Origin: Pseudopithomyces maydicus
Taxonomy: Eukaryota > Ascomycota > Dothideomycetes > Pleosporales > Didymosphaeriaceae
Assembly (NCBI GenBank): GCA_026873275.1
Contig: JANTUC010000007.1
Location: forward strand, 1,550,001 to 1,614,000
Direction of reading: 5' to 3'
Length of the DNA: 64,000 nt
This document shows positions 1-11,605 of this stretch, one piece after another. Each line of letters opens with the position of its first letter. Within the stretch, counting starts at the first letter, position 1. The notes beneath the pieces were generated by a model. The model was not told the origin of the DNA, searched no databases, and saw nothing but the letters and a program-made list of their open reading frames with translations. Both the position numbers and the translations under genes were made by a program.

Positions 1-1
1 A

Positions 2-923
2 ATGTCTTCAAAATACACAATCAGCCAACTACTACAAGATATCGAAAATAAAAGAAGGTCTTTTTCTACCGAGCTAGAGCCTTTGTCGAGTAAGGACTTT
101 GATTCAATATCGAAGTCCACAGAGTACATCACGAAGACAGATCACAGACGCAATTCAACCCGAAAAAAAGCGCGCCGCTTACTTTACGACTTAGCGAAGC
201 ATATACCGGAAGTATATGTTCTCTGCACAATTGCTGCGAAGCCAAGCCGACTAGGTCTCTTGCAACCTGCTGAGTGTTTCGACAGCCTGAAACAATGGTG
301 GAAAACAGTGCAGTGCCCTGAAGGACTAAGACTGATCCCGAAGGAACATGCAAGTATTCTGCCTCGTATCGAAAAGCAAGATAATCGCCGTCGTGTGAAG
401 AGACAACAAAGCGATAGTAGGATAAATTAAATGACTTTTATAGTCTGGATTCTGACCTGTCACAGAGGGTAATTGGCAACGCTATGAATGGTCTCCTAGA
501 TCCAATGGTACACTCGATTACACGGAATGCGGTTGTAAGAGAAATGGGGGTCATGGATGTCACAATCAAACGCTCGAAACATCACCCATAGATGGTTCAT
601 TGGGGAATCTGTTATCAGGTGAAACCTGGAACTGTCCCACCCTCGCAGCTCCTCATGCGTCGGGAGCCAATATGGAGGCTTTGCGGGAATTTATTGGAGA
701 ATATCTTTTCCAAGGTCTAGAGGAGAGTAATACAAGAAAGCAAGAATTGAGAGAAGATGAGAGTAAGGGGTTGCCTCCAAGAACTGAAACAAACGGGTTT
801 AGTTTGGTCTTCCCGTGTTGCGACAAGCAAGACTTCACGGTGCAAATCAAGATGCATACTATGCCTAGCTTTATTATGTTGAAAGAATGTTTTCCGCTAC
901 CTAGTCCTTTCGTACCAATTTGA
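2..923 (+). CDS. Hypothetical protein, probably two exons
   Basis: An ATG at position 2 opens a basic, serine-rich frame that runs to a stop at 430. A second frame, open from about 456 to 923, reads naturally as a continuation and contains several cysteines (CGCKRNGGHGC near its start). A good acceptor lies at 448-465 (CTGAC followed by CACAG), and donors in the required phase occur at 354, 366 and 393, so I read this as one spliced gene whose donor is unresolved. I recognise no domain. The first exon lies at the window edge, so an upstream exon cannot be excluded. The alternative is two unrelated short ORFs. Confidence 0.45.
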
Positions 924-1538
924 ACACCATGTCGTATACAACTATACTATGTCCACTAGGGACGACCTGGTTTTCTTTATCTTGATCAGTGTTCTGGAGC
1001 ACCATTTCCGCTACGCCTACACCGATGCGCCCGTTTCCAGCCTTCCACGATATCATTCTCTCGTAATCAACTCCTCTATATAAGCGATAGCTAATTGTCT
1101 CATAATCCTTTTCATTCGTTGCCTAGAATTTTGAAATTTAGCAGGGCCCAGTGTCATAGAGTTAGTCTTACTTCAGACATGAGATGAAAACATACGTGAT
1201 TCACGATCACGGGTGTGAGTCAGGTGTGCTGCTAGTAGTCTTAGAACAATGTCAGCAATGTAGATGATGGCCCGGGCTAACGCTTCTTACGCGACCAATG
1301 ATTTTAGAGAAGAAGTTGGCTGTACAATAGATGTACGTGGTTTAAGTTGTCGGTTTATATATCATGAAATATGAAGAAGGCAATATGGCGTTTTTGACTA
1401 GTCCCACTAGTTTCGTGTAACAATATACGTGGCAATTTTTTCTTCCACTTGCGATTGGGAGAACAGCGGCCAAAATTGTCTACCGCTCAAATTTGCTTCG
1501 AGTCCGTGATTCTCTTCTGCTGTATATACCCAAGCAAC
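924..1538. other. Intergenic, no gene seen
   Basis: AT-rich stretch of about 0.6 kb between the first gene and the 3' end of the minus-strand gene. I see no long frame, repeat or RNA gene. Confidence 0.5.
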
Positions 1539-2214
1539 TTAAAAATGTCCCGTAACTCCATGAGCTATATCAGACCTTTTTACATAGACACTTCCTTCAA
1601 GAATTGACGAGATACGGCAACTGTAAAGCTCATGAAAGGCCCATACACCCTTGTAAAGACGAAGAAACGAGAATTGGATGATGGGAAAGGAACGAAAGGT
1701 TGTGAACTGCCAATCTTCAAGCTTTCCCCAGGCCTTTAGAGATGTACCTTCCCAGACTTCCATAATCTCTCCCTTGTAACCTGTCATACTCAATTGAAGG
1801 CCACGTGTTTGGCATCCATTCTTGATCTTGCTGTAGGTCTGTTGCAACTGCAAATCAAGGAGTTTGCCATCGTGGATTTGTTGATCCATCTTATTCAACG
1901 CGGCGTAGTAATCAATTTTCGTCGATACTTCCATGCTAAGGTACTCGGCCAACTGCGTTCCGAGTGTTACAGAAGCGTCATCATATGTATCTTCCCTCTT
2001 CACTGGAGGCGAAGCCGGTATTATCATGTGGGGAGGATCTGCATTCAGACCCAAGGATTTCTGACAAACTGAAATTTTGGTTGAAGCTGTTTCGGACGGG
2101 TTCAATCTTGTATATTGGTATGGAGCTATCCGAACCGAATTCGAGTGATCTTCGAGTAGTCGTAAGCTATAGCATGTTTCAGCACGGTATTTACTCACTT
2201 TTCGCGGCTTGCAT
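1539..2214 (-). CDS. Hypothetical protein, two exons, about 200 aa
   Basis: The long minus-strand frame has no ATG at its 5' end (it opens with GTG at 2198). That GTG is the start of a GTGAGT donor directly preceded by a 16-nt first exon beginning with ATG at 2214. Splicing 2214-2199 to 2125-1539 across a 73-nt intron ending in GGATAG keeps the frame and gives a 200-residue product. It is hydrophilic, with a glutamine/lysine-rich helical middle. I do not recognise a family. The frame and splice signals support a real gene; function is unknown. Confidence 0.5.
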
Positions 2215-2515
2215 GATGTGAATTCACTTGCTAATGGTTGTGTGATGAGTGTCTCGTCTCAATTGAATATTTATGAGGAATGGAAATGACCAGGATGGAC
2301 AGATTGGACAGAGCAGTCGTGTGATCCTTCACGAGATAAGCACGCACCAACTCCGCGACTAAAATGGAAGCCCCTATCAAGGGACCAACTGATCGGACAC
2401 GCTTTCCTCAAAGAGACAATGGCGCTTGAAGATAACCCCAAAATGCCGAGGATGAATGCTAACTTGTCCGTGCATACCTTGATATGCATGCAATCACGCA
2501 ATAGAAGCGAGCTGC

Positions 2516-2629
2516 CAAGCAAAGCAGAGCAAAGCAGAGCAAAGCAGAGCAAAGCAGAGCAAAGCAGAGCAAAGCAGAGCAAAGCAAAGCAAAGCAAAGC
2601 AAAGCAAAGCAAAGCAAAGCAAAGCAAAG
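2516..2629. repeat. AAAGC/AGAGC microsatellite
   Basis: Six copies of the decamer AAAGCAGAGC (2521-2580) are followed by about ten copies of the pentamer AAAGC. The pentamer tract opens spurious frames on both strands that read as alternating Ala-Leu-Leu-Cys-Phe or Ser-Lys-Ala; these are not genes. Confidence 0.95.
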
Positions 2630-2839
2630 GTGGGCAAAGATGGCGCCAGATGTGGACTGGTTTCTACCACGTAGTGTCGATTCCATAGCTTCAGACCCGC
2701 ACAAGCCGCAGCTATCCCTTTGAAGGGGAAGGTAGATATTGCCTATGGGCTAAGCTGTGTCATGTTCTGCCGATTCTCAATAACTTAAGTATGCTTCCTC
2801 CCGCCTCACCATGTTCTCGCTACCGATTACATTGAGACA

Positions 2840-3678
2840 ATGGAAACCCAAATTGCAGCAACTATTTGTGCCTTCATGGGCAATGGTCTATGTCTTTTTA
2901 GTAGTTGGTATTTGTGCCGTGGACGACCATATATCTTGATTTCTTTGGTCTCGCTTCTCGTAATCCTTGTGCTAGTTGTTATTGCAGCTTTGGTTGCCTT
3001 CAAACAGAGCGACACGAGATTTCATCTGGAATACGTTCTTCTAGAGTTGTCCTGGTTGAGCCAACTTATCTTCCAGGGGAGTGGATCCCGATTACAGAGC
3101 GTAATATGTGCTAACAGCAACTCAGACAGCATTTCAATACAATGTGTTCCAGAAGATGGTGCCGGGTTGGATCTGGTACATTGTCCTCTTATATCTACCT
3201 GGGTTGTCGTTCCATTTCGCAGGGGCATTGATTTTATCTTTCGGGCACGACGCATTTCATTCACTGGCAAAAGTGTTTGTAACTTGGGGGATGATTCCTT
3301 TTCAGAGTGCGACTTTTCTGATATTCACTTGGATAAGTTATCCATCACTTCTTACAAGCTCGCGCATTCGGGCTTTCGAGGCCGTTTTGTTTGTCCCGTG
3401 TCTTTTCGGTATAATTTTTGGTAGCGTTGCTGTTGCTTCGCAAAATCTCGGCGATTTTTGGCTCTTACAGGTATTCGACCCTTCAGCGCGACTTGGAGGC
3501 TACTAAAACAAGACAGATTGGTCAAATTGGGAACATTCTCACCAGTATTTTCATCGCCTCACGTCAGTTATATCGTCGCAAAAAAGATGATAGCCCATCC
3601 CAAAACGAGCAAATCGAGTTGGATAGTATGTCCCAAAATGAGCAAACTGAGTTTGATGGCATGTCAAGGAACCTATAA
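2840..3678 (+). CDS. Multi-pass membrane protein, three exons
   Basis: The first frame (ATG 2840) holds two hydrophobic helices, one of them strikingly LIV-rich. A second frame from about 3126 to 3470 holds at least four more hydrophobic helices. The last intron is clear: 3471-3516 (46 nt), donor CAG/GTATTC, branch TACTAAAAC, acceptor ACAG, and the frame continues to the stop at 3678 through a hydrophilic tail with a near-duplicated SQNEQ segment. An earlier intron must lie between about 3035 and 3125 (branch GCTAAC, acceptor CTCAG at 3125); its donor is uncertain. The result is a protein of about 240 residues with six or seven predicted helices, cytosolic tail last. I could not assign a family. 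Confidence 0.6.
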
Positions 3679-3758
3679 TATCAATCTGGGGATGAATGCT
3701 TAAACATCAAAGACCCGATACTCTGTTCATTAAACTGTAGTAGCACTAGACTTGGAAA

Positions 3759-4118
3759 ATGAAAACCAAAATTGAGGACATTAGAGAAGCCTTCAGTGAA
3801 GCAATGACATCTGAAATTTGCTGCTGCATAGTGGCTTCAGATACGTCGAGACCCCCAGACAAAATCTGCCAAATGTACCAAATTATTGTGCAATGTGAAA
3901 AAAAAGGAAAGGTGAAACGGCTTGCACAGCACATTGTACCTAACCGGGTCAGATTTACAGAACGATCACGTGAGACCCAACTTACGAATTGTTCTGACGG
4001 CATAATTGGGTTTATGATGGACACTTGTGTAGAGGAGAGAAATGATGCTATAGATCTACAGTCTCGCCGTTTCCATGTGGAACATACTGCCATGTTGGTA
4101 ACGGAATCGCGGCCTTAA
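3759..4118 (+). CDS. Small hypothetical protein (tentative)
   Basis: A 119-codon ATG frame of plausible composition. A similar-sized frame lies on the opposite strand (4093-3746), so which strand is coding, or whether either is, cannot be settled from sequence alone. No motif recognised. Confidence 0.25.
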   Translation: MKTKIEDIREAFSEAMTSEICCCIVASDTSRPPDKICQMYQIIVQCEKKGKVKRLAQHIVPNRVRFTERSRETQLTNCSDGIIGFMMDTCVEERNDAIDLQSRRFHVEHTAMLVTESRP

Positions 4119-4358
4119 CTTTGGGTTCAGAAGCAACATGCGTCGAAGCGATCAGCTGAAGGGCGTTGCTATTGGTTAAGCTTTGCATGGCTAAGACGGT
4201 AGATCCTTTGCCCCACCCTCACAATCCGCACACGCTAGTGATGCACTCCTGAGTCACATCTCCTTGACGCACTAGTGACACAGCCCCGCTCCTCACAACC
4301 CTCAAGCGCACTGCGCACTACATACTCCGAGGGCGTGCATCAACCCAAAAAGTAATAA

Positions 4359-4735
4359 ATGACGACAAAGAAACTTAGGAGTGTTGCCGAGGCTAAGACC
4401 GCAGCCGGGCACAACCAGGTGGAATGGGACCGCTTCTACGTAAGTCACAAGAATAGTAGCCACTGTTTAATTAACAACCTTAGTTCTTCACTAACCAAGA
4501 GGGTCATACTTTATACCATGCACATCCTGAGTGGACTTGGAGATCGGTTCCAGGTGACACAAAATTAGAAATATGGCGTCGTGTCAATGATCATCTCACC
4601 GAAGAGGGTATCAAGGCAGTTTCATTAGACGTGTTGCATTGGCGCATGTCGCTTTGTTTCCGGGACATTAAGAAATGGGCGAGCACGCAAGGTGTGTTGT
4701 TATCGGCGATCAACCCTGCAATCACTCACGGATAA
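4359..4735 (+). CDS. Small tryptophan-rich hypothetical protein, two exons
   Basis: Exon 4359-4439, a 62-nt intron (4440-4501, donor GTAAGT, branch CTAAC) and exon 4502-4735 give a 104-residue protein. The second exon has a WTWRSV...IWRRV pattern followed by a helical segment and a second WRM..CFRDIKKW segment, which resembles the short DNA-binding-like helical modules of some fungal orphan proteins. That resemblance is an impression, not an assignment. Frame, intron length and branch site all agree, so I think it is a genuine gene. Confidence 0.6.
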
Positions 4736-5091
4736 CAAGCGAGTAAGCCTGTCATAGCACAACCAACAAGCCCGGATGCCACCTCAGCCGAGACCCGTCC
4801 GTACGACCCAATACGAGATGTATGAGTGGATACAGGGCGGCTATACAATCCTATCAGCTCCATGCACCCATGCACGCTGGATTGATTGAGGCTTGTGTTT
4901 CTTGCGTATCTATTGGCTGTCGTTCACTCTGATTATTCTGGGCAACTCCGCGGTAGCATGCTGCATCTCAGCCGTTGATCGGCCTATCAACATACCTGTC
5001 CGATGGCAAACTGATGGTTCGTTTTGGGCTCCTGCAATGTTGGAGCATGTATACTTTCCGATTCATTCTAAATGTTTTAGATGTAAATTTG

Positions 5092-6539
5092 TTAAACCTG
5101 CAGCAGCAGTTGTCCACTGTGAGCACTGTACACTTTCTGCTTTACCCCTTTCTTATCCAGTCTCTTGGGCGAAAATTTTGGGTCTTGTTGGTGTTCCTTT
5201 ATGAATTGAACAAATGCATGCAGTGTGGCTGGATATCCGATGTCGAATGCATGCAGCTGCTTATCATATTCGAACAACCAGAGGACAGCAAGAGGGAAAA
5301 CTCTTGACAGCGTGGAAACAAAGCTTCTGACTCCTTCTAGAGGACAATTGACGTCCTCTTTCCCATGAGCAATATATGTGGGAGGCCATCGTGTAGTGTT
5401 CTTCGGCAAAGCTTCTGTTGTGTTCTGGAGAAGAATTTGCTTGTCTGACAAATATTCAATGCCGTATTTGTGCATACCCTCGTTTCCTAATACCTTTGCT
5501 ACCTCGGAAGCATTGATCGTGATACGTGAAGATTCTCTGACTTCCGGCCTGTCGTCTGGTGCCTGGTCTTCTGGAAGCAGTCCTTCAATGATCTCTGCAG
5601 CACTCCGAGTGACGCACATCAAGCTCCAGATCGATCGCCATTTGGGTGAACTTCCGTTATGACTAGTTAGGCAGCCGACTGTAGTGATAGGGTAAATCCC
5701 CATGTGGTCCGGCGGTGTACGACCATATGTCTTGTTGTTTTGGTCTCTCGATGAACGTAACATACGAATCGCGATGCTCCGGTGTTCTGTTTCACTCAAG
5801 ACATACCCTCCATACCGATGTCCTAAACTCCTTTCATACTGTTGTACCATGGGGTACAATAACAATAGCCCCAAGATCTCGAATCCCAGTTCGAGAGCTC
5901 GCAAAACAAACCTAATGGCTAGAAAAGCACCTGCACTGGTAGCGGAGCAAAATATGTTTACGAAATGAAAGACTTTCATCTTGGGAAACCGAGCCATCAA
6001 GGCTTTTGGAAGCTCAGTGTAGAGAACTTCCGCAAGATTCACGGCAGATGTTCCAATCTCGATTCCGGTCGATTCGGGCATGAGCGGGTAGAATGGTTCG
6101 ACTACGATTTCATTCTCTCGGCGTACAGACTGAAGTGAAGGGGATTCCCAGGCCTCGTTTCGTGGTTCACCCGTTGTCTGCAAGGTCAGTTCAGGATTTC
6201 AAGTTTCTCAGGCGGGGTCTTGCTCACCAGCGCTCCACCATGGAAGTGGCATGATAGTGTGTCGTGAGCGACTGCTTTGCCACTTATGACTGATTTGGGT
6301 ACGGAACAAAGGACTTTCTCATCATTCGAAAAGCTCAATTCGAATCTTTCGTAATCGGCGTACATGGCCCGCTGTTCTGGTGTTGCTTCGAACTGGACAT
6401 TGTGTAATCTCTGACAGGCGTTGAATGGGTCTTCCAAGTATTTCATGTTAGGCGTATGGATAATGGGTTTCCAAATACCAAAATCGGTTTTCTGAAACGC
6501 GAGCGTTGGAGCGTAAGCTACCAGAAGCGCGTTGACTAT
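5092..6539 (-). CDS. Alpha/beta hydrolase (arylacetamide deacetylase/esterase type)
   Basis: Two frames join across a clean 50-nt intron (6227-6178, donor GTGAGC, branch CTGAC, acceptor TTGCAG). The upstream exon contains HFHGGAL, the HGG oxyanion-hole motif of the hormone-sensitive-lipase/arylacetamide deacetylase group. The downstream exon has the nucleophile elbow as SATSAGAF (family usual GDSAGG, so flanking residues are altered), then YPMV, an Asp in GKEDVNCP and a His in LHAFD, in the expected order for the Ser-Asp-His triad. Exon 6539-6228 is preceded in frame by a stop and an AAATAG acceptor, so at least one 5' exon is missing from this model. Probable role: carboxylester hydrolysis on small or lipophilic substrates. 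The altered elbow may reduce activity. Confidence 0.7.
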
Positions 6540-6726
6540 CTATTTGTCAGGCATACCCAGCCCGCTCACCCGTGGCGCACATGCCACAGGGTTGGGCCGC
6601 CTGCATGGCGCAAGATCCTGGTTTGTTGAGATGCAAAGGATCAGGGTTCGGGTCATTGTAATCAACTCGCTGCCCGGTTGTTTGTAATGATTAGCTCGTT
6701 TTTCCACACCGACAAAGCTTTAAGTC

Positions 6727-7231
6727 ATGTATTGCTCCATCCTCGATTTACTCAGTTCAGCAATGCTAGCCCTCAAAGATATCAATTGTGTCCCTCCGAG
6801 CGTCTCTTCAGAGATGCTGACGCAAACTGTACAGCGACATGGCATCAAGGAAATTCCTTTAATTTTAAAATATCCTGGTCTCCGTGAACTCACACCTTCC
6901 CAGGATACTGTCGTCATGTCGTATTGGATGCCACCTGACAGTACAAAAGTACCAGCGTTGTGCGATGTCCCACATACTCACTACGATCGTTTTCCAATCG
7001 CTCCAATAAGCGGTCAATCATTCGTCGTCGAATATGTGATGATTGACATGAAGGGTTTGGTCACGGTAGTCGATATACTGCAGCAACAAACAGGTATTTT
7101 GTACTTTATGACGTCTATTGAGATACTGACGGCGTGAAGATGAGCTCGATAAGTTCAATGATTTGCTTAAGGGAGCAGGTGGATTTGCTAAGATTGAGAA
7201 CATGCTTTCATTAAATCAATTATCTGCCTGA
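6727..7231 (+). CDS. Hypothetical protein, two exons, 152 aa
   Basis: Exon 6727-7093 and exon 7140-7231 join across a 46-nt intron (donor GTATTT, branch CTGAC, acceptor GAAG), splitting one Asp codon. The second exon, too short to stand alone, ends in an amphipathic helix (ELDKFNDLLK...). The protein is of mixed alpha/beta character with no motif I recognise. The first ATG is used; a further upstream exon is possible. Confidence 0.5.
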
Positions 7232-7445
7232 CGTCTCCTTGACGATTTCCTGTGCCCATCCAATGCTTTTCCATGTGAGGGGTTGCCAATAACTAGCCCA
7301 ATCAAAGACGATAAGTCGTGTGGCTCGGCTGCGGCCTCGATTGGATCGACGCACAAAAAAGACGGCACAGATCTATGGGTCCCCACCGCAGCCTCCATCC
7401 TGGCCTCCATTGTCCTTAGCAGGATCGTACGGCAAAGCTCTAGGC

Positions 7446-7742
7446 TTAGCTCGGCGTGACCTGCGGGATGTCTTTGCTGATATAGGATGAGCCATATGAC
7501 CTTGGACATGGATGATACCAGAATCTTGACGCACCAAACGATTTCATGCAATGAGTGGCGCTGGCTACGAACCATTGGTCGGCAGTATATCCCTCCTTTA
7601 CAAAGAATCCAGTTTCAAAGAGTCCTTCTTTCTCAACGGCTTCTCTCAAAGCTTTCTCATAATTCTCGCGCCGATTGGCGCTTATGTCGCTGTATCGCAG
7701 GCCTTCCAACCCCTGTTCGACGTAAAGCTCCTTTGCTACTTT
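7446..7742 (-). CDS. Fragment of an unrecognised gene
   Basis: An open minus-strand frame with a charged helix (RRENYEKALREAVEKEG) and a GFFVKEGYTADQWFVASA segment that looks protein-like. It starts directly after an in-frame stop, so it must be an internal exon or a relic; no start or partner exon is evident. Confidence 0.3.
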   Translation of the reverse strand, partial: KVAKELYVEQGLEGLRYSDISANRRENYEKALREAVEKEGLFETGFFVKEGYTADQWFVASATHCMKSFGASRFWYHPCPRSYGSSYISKDIPQVTPS

Positions 7743-7760
7743 CTAACGCCACTTAGAACT

Positions 7761-8641
7761 TTAGCGATAGTGTGATAGGATGTAACGCACCATAAAACGA
7801 TCTTTATCGCGGTGTTTCTCATGAATTACCGGCATGATGGGACACGCGGGTGAGCGAGAAGAGTGGTGAAGTGCGCGGGGTCTCCCACTGTCAAAGTGGA
7901 GCGGACCTTGGCATTTTCGACCAATAGAAGCCGACCGCGAGACCCGCACAACCCGCACAACCCGCACAACCCGCGCCTTCATTACCTTCGGATTCCTATA
8001 GCTCCGCGCTACGCCTGACGCACCACGGGTCACCGCGCCCTCCACATTGTCGATCAGGCTAGCGCGACACCACTGTACGAGAGCTCAAGCGATGATTTAA
8101 ATTTCATATTTTATTTTGATAACCTGGGCCACAGACATGCGCATGCACGGGCTAGGCCGCAGCGCTAGTCCTCTAGTGCTATTCATCAGCGTTTTCGTCT
8201 TGTGCACTTTCGATTTCGATGTCAAGACCGCTGTCTATATCAGGAAGCCGGAATTCGGAAGCCAGGCCCCCGGTGTACGACGCTCGGCTGCGATATGGGG
8301 GCAGAGAAAGGGAGGGAGTGTATCTCTCCTCATCTTCCCCCCAATTAAAAATGAAATGGCTGATCCTGTGTCTCATGGTTCTAGCTCGATTTCTTTGCCG
8401 GTCGTCCGAAAATCCACCCCTTTGCGAACGATCGAGAAAAATAAAAAAGCACATGTTCCTTGATTTTTCTAGATGGGGACTGTACTAGTTTAAATAAGCG
8501 TTCAATACCTTCAGGCTGCATTGTCGGTTTTTCAAAAATGGAAAACCATTTTTGGTTTCTGCAAATGCGATTATGCTTACGTACTTACTTCAAAAAGATA
8601 TGACTTCGAAGCGATTGCTCTGTCACCTCTAATCGATCAGC
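7761..8641. other. Intergenic with a short tandem repeat
   Basis: About 0.9 kb without a gene I would support. It contains 3.5 copies of CCCGCACAA at 7942-7973. Overlapping frames at 8116-8488 exist in three phases on both strands and show no convincing protein character. Confidence 0.5.
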
Positions 8642-9142
8642 ATGGCTCAGATGGAGATAACTGGGTGGTATGAAATTTGTCACCGAGCACGTTACTTGTT
8701 ACGACTCACGAATCCTATGATTCCGGATAGTTGCTGCCACATCATCGCCACTAGTGCCTCTGTTCCTCCAGATGCACTTCGATCTTTCCTACATTCCGAT
8801 GACTGCAATCTTAGTAGACTGCTAAATTACGTCCAAGAGCCTATAGAACTGCAAGACATTTCACGTGTATTAGACTTGGTCTCTGACAATAGTCTTAGTG
8901 CGGGAGCCCACTGGCTGTCGGGTGTATTCATACTGATTGAAAGAAAAATTGAAAATTATCCCTCACACGTCAGCTGGGTCGGCGCTACGATCTTGTGTAG
9001 ATTTTTCGACGAAGAATGTATAATCAGCCTACTTGGTTTATGGGCATGGAAAGTTGAACGACGCCAGGAATGTATACTTCAAGGTAGAAGAGAGGTTGAA
9101 ATATGCGAAGCATTAGCATCTCCAGGATGGCACGTTCTATAG
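8642..9142 (+). CDS. Hypothetical protein, 166 aa
   Basis: A single ATG frame with composition typical of a folded, largely helical protein. It is convergent with the F-box-like gene downstream, with about 125 nt between the stop codons. No family recognised. Confidence 0.45.
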   Translation: MAQMEITGWYEICHRARYLLRLTNPMIPDSCCHIIATSASVPPDALRSFLHSDDCNLSRLLNYVQEPIELQDISRVLDLVSDNSLSAGAHWLSGVFILIERKIENYPSHVSWVGATILCRFFDEECIISLLGLWAWKVERRQECILQGRREVEICEALASPGWHVL

Positions 9143-9268
9143 CCAAGAATGAATAGATTTGAGTCAACTTTAATACATAATCTCAGTGATTTTCGATCGC
9201 CCAGTTGAACAAATCGCCCAAGATATTTGATGACAATGGAAGATTTCGGCAGCGACACGGACGATTGA

Positions 9269-10555
9269 TCACGCTGTAAACCGGTCGAGCCAGTCGCTGT
9301 GACTAAGGTCAATCCCCCTGCGCCGAAGCTTTTCAAGTGATATGCTATCATTATTGGTTCCCCACCGTTCGTGTTCCCAACCATAGAAGAACGTGGTCAG
9401 CTTGAGATCATGAAGCAATGGTAACAAGGAATGGTCATCAGCAAGCACTTCTAATGGACCTTTGGGATCAGAAAGAGCTGGAAAATAGCCTTTGGAATCC
9501 AAAACCGTGATTCCGTGTAGGCTTTTGGGGAATTTTGTCCAGATATTACTGTCCTTTGAGTTGGCGAGAGGCAATATAGATGTCGAGAGCCATCTCAGGT
9601 TACTGCACTGAGACAGAGCCTCAAAAATCAGTCCCTGCTCGAAAGGCTCGAAGGTCTCATGTAAACTACAGTAATAGATTTCCCGTAAGGTATATTCATG
9701 GGACGTGAGAGACCCAAAGAATGAATATGCGTCCAGGTCTTCAGATGACGGAAACCCAGTGACAACTACCTGCACTTTTTGAAGTGCCTCGAACGACCGA
9801 ATGATTGTCGGGATGGCGGAGCTTAGATATTCGCGAATGGTAATATTGAATGAAGTCACCCGGCTTGCTTGCTGGGGTAGTAATAATTCGGACACTTTGC
9901 CTTCCGTGACGCTCAACTGGATATTTCTCAATGAAGGAAGTGCGAGGAGCTTATGTAGTTCTGATAGGGAGCAGTGCTGTACTGTCAAGTGCTGGACATG
10001 ATCTAGCGACTGACTTTTCAACGCATGAGATATTACTTCCTGAATTGGACGACTATCGCATCTTGCTGACCGTCCGTTGCAACCGAGTGTCCGAGTGATG
10101 GGGAAGCGGCAGCTTAGGTACTTGATCTCAAAGCTTAGAAGTCTTGGGAGTCTGCTTACCAGTAGTCCAAGTTGTGTTTGGTGATTTACCTTTATCGATC
10201 CGAGGTGCAAAGACGAATGCAAATCGAAATTTGGGCAGGAATAAGGTATCGGTGCCCAAACGTACGGTTCAGAAATATCTACAACGACGTGTTTAATGAT
10301 GTTCCTGTATAATGGTACTTTGCACAATGTAGAAAGTAGTTGAGTAGAATTCCAACTAGTAATATGAATGTTTCGGTACAGAGCATTAATAGCATATGAG
10401 TAAGTCATTCGTGATGCCAAGCATAGAGCTAGCAAATCGGCTTTGTCGACATCTTCCAGAATTAACTCAATCACATCAGTGTTGAGTCGAGTAAAGAAAC
10501 ACTGACGGCGTCTCGGTAAAAGTAAACTCAATGATTTCTTGAGTAGTTTCTTCAT
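9269..10555 (-). CDS. F-box-like protein, 428 aa
   Basis: Intronless frame starting with a basic N-terminus (MKKLLKKSLSLLLPRRR), followed by an F-box-like segment at about residues 22-65 (LNTDVIELILEDVDKADLLAL...). The rest is an irregular leucine-rich body with repeated LP.L..I/F.. spacing, as in many fungal F-box-like proteins of unknown target. F-box proteins usually recruit substrates to SCF ubiquitin ligases via Skp1; whether this one does is inferred only from the N-terminal motif. Confidence 0.65.
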   Translation of the reverse strand: MKKLLKKSLSLLLPRRRQCFFTRLNTDVIELILEDVDKADLLALCLASRMTYSYAINALYRNIHITSWNSTQLLSTLCKVPLYRNIIKHVVVDISEPYVWAPIPYSCPNFDLHSSLHLGSIKVNHQTQLGLLVSRLPRLLSFEIKYLSCRFPITRTLGCNGRSARCDSRPIQEVISHALKSQSLDHVQHLTVQHCSLSELHKLLALPSLRNIQLSVTEGKVSELLLPQQASRVTSFNITIREYLSSAIPTIIRSFEALQKVQVVVTGFPSSEDLDAYSFFGSLTSHEYTLREIYYCSLHETFEPFEQGLIFEALSQCSNLRWLSTSILPLANSKDSNIWTKFPKSLHGITVLDSKGYFPALSDPKGPLEVLADDHSLLPLLHDLKLTTFFYGWEHERWGTNNDSISLEKLRRRGIDLSHSDWLDRFTA

Positions 10556-10723
10556 GATAGGACTATTGAGTCTTGGGATTGCCGTTGCTCATCTTAATAT
10601 GTAAGTGGATGACCGAAAACGGGAAACGATAAATCGTTTTAGGGCGCCCTTATATCTTTACAGACTATGAATATCACTACATAACTCAGTGGGATACATT
10701 GCTCATTGCGCACATAGGTCAAG

Positions 10724-11605
10724 ATGATGTCACCTGTATACGAAAGGGTCTCTCTTACAAGTGCTTTCACAAATGTTGAACCCTTTCGCAGCACTTTGCT
10801 TCGAATGCTACTTCCTTCCGAGATCTCGAGCTTACTTTCGGCCTTGAACTGTAGTGTCACAGAGTGGGAACGGTCAACGCACATGGACTTGATGCATGAG
10901 ATATTTGAAGATATTAAAGAGTTGAGAATGATATTGGATCTGGGGCTGACCGTGCAAATCTTTGGATCGGATCTCGAAAAATTGAAGGCTAGGATTGACC
11001 ATCCATCGGCGCGTTCTTACGTTGTTGATGGCGGTTTCCACATCTTTATCTTAATCAGTGATAGACAATCACGACGTGGTCTTTCTACTTTGCATAAAGA
11101 TTTCCGGCATATGGCTTGTGGCGATCGGGCCATGGAGGATATGAGCTACACTCAACTTCACAATTGCTTCCCAACGAAAATCGCTGACAAAATTGTCGCA
11201 TTGTCAAAATGGATGCTTTGCACTCCCCACCTTGCAGGAAGCCTACCCATTACTGTGCCCGGTTGGATCCCTATGTTCAACACACGAAGGTGCGTGTCTT
11301 TAAGGACATATTTCTCCTCCTACCATGAACACAGCACGAAGATACTGCACATGAATAGAGATTTATTCCGACAAGTGTTTGGGTGCACCCACAACACCAA
11401 CATGCTGGCGCATTTACCAGACCTAACGACATTCGTATACTTGCTTCAAGGCACCGAGAAAAGCGAGGCTACGCTTGGCGTCCGTTGGAGCATGAATTCT
11501 TTAAGGGATGTATACATTCCTGCCCGTGAACCGACATCGGAAGGATTTGTTATCATCAACACCATCCACCCTCTCAATTCTGCGATCACTCTTACTTTAC
11601 CTTGA
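10724..11605 (+). CDS. Hypothetical protein, 293 aa
   Basis: Intact frame, divergent from the F-box-like gene with about 170 nt between the starts, so the two may share a promoter. The N-terminus (PSEISSLLSALNCSVTEWERSTHMDL) has the weak look of a degenerate F-box-like segment. The remainder is unrecognised. Start chosen as the first of two tandem ATGs. Confidence 0.5.
   Translation: MMSPVYERVSLTSAFTNVEPFRSTLLRMLLPSEISSLLSALNCSVTEWERSTHMDLMHEIFEDIKELRMILDLGLTVQIFGSDLEKLKARIDHPSARSYVVDGGFHIFILISDRQSRRGLSTLHKDFRHMACGDRAMEDMSYTQLHNCFPTKIADKIVALSKWMLCTPHLAGSLPITVPGWIPMFNTRRCVSLRTYFSSYHEHSTKILHMNRDLFRQVFGCTHNTNMLAHLPDLTTFVYLLQGTEKSEATLGVRWSMNSLRDVYIPAREPTSEGFVIINTIHPLNSAITLTLP

Noticed and set aside
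2271..2704. Overlapping frames with poly Ala-Leu-Leu-Cys-Phe or Ser-Lys-Ala
   Set aside because: Products of the AAAGC microsatellite.
8116..8488. Overlapping 90-115 codon frames on both strands
   Set aside because: Three competing phases, no domain, no clear splice partners.
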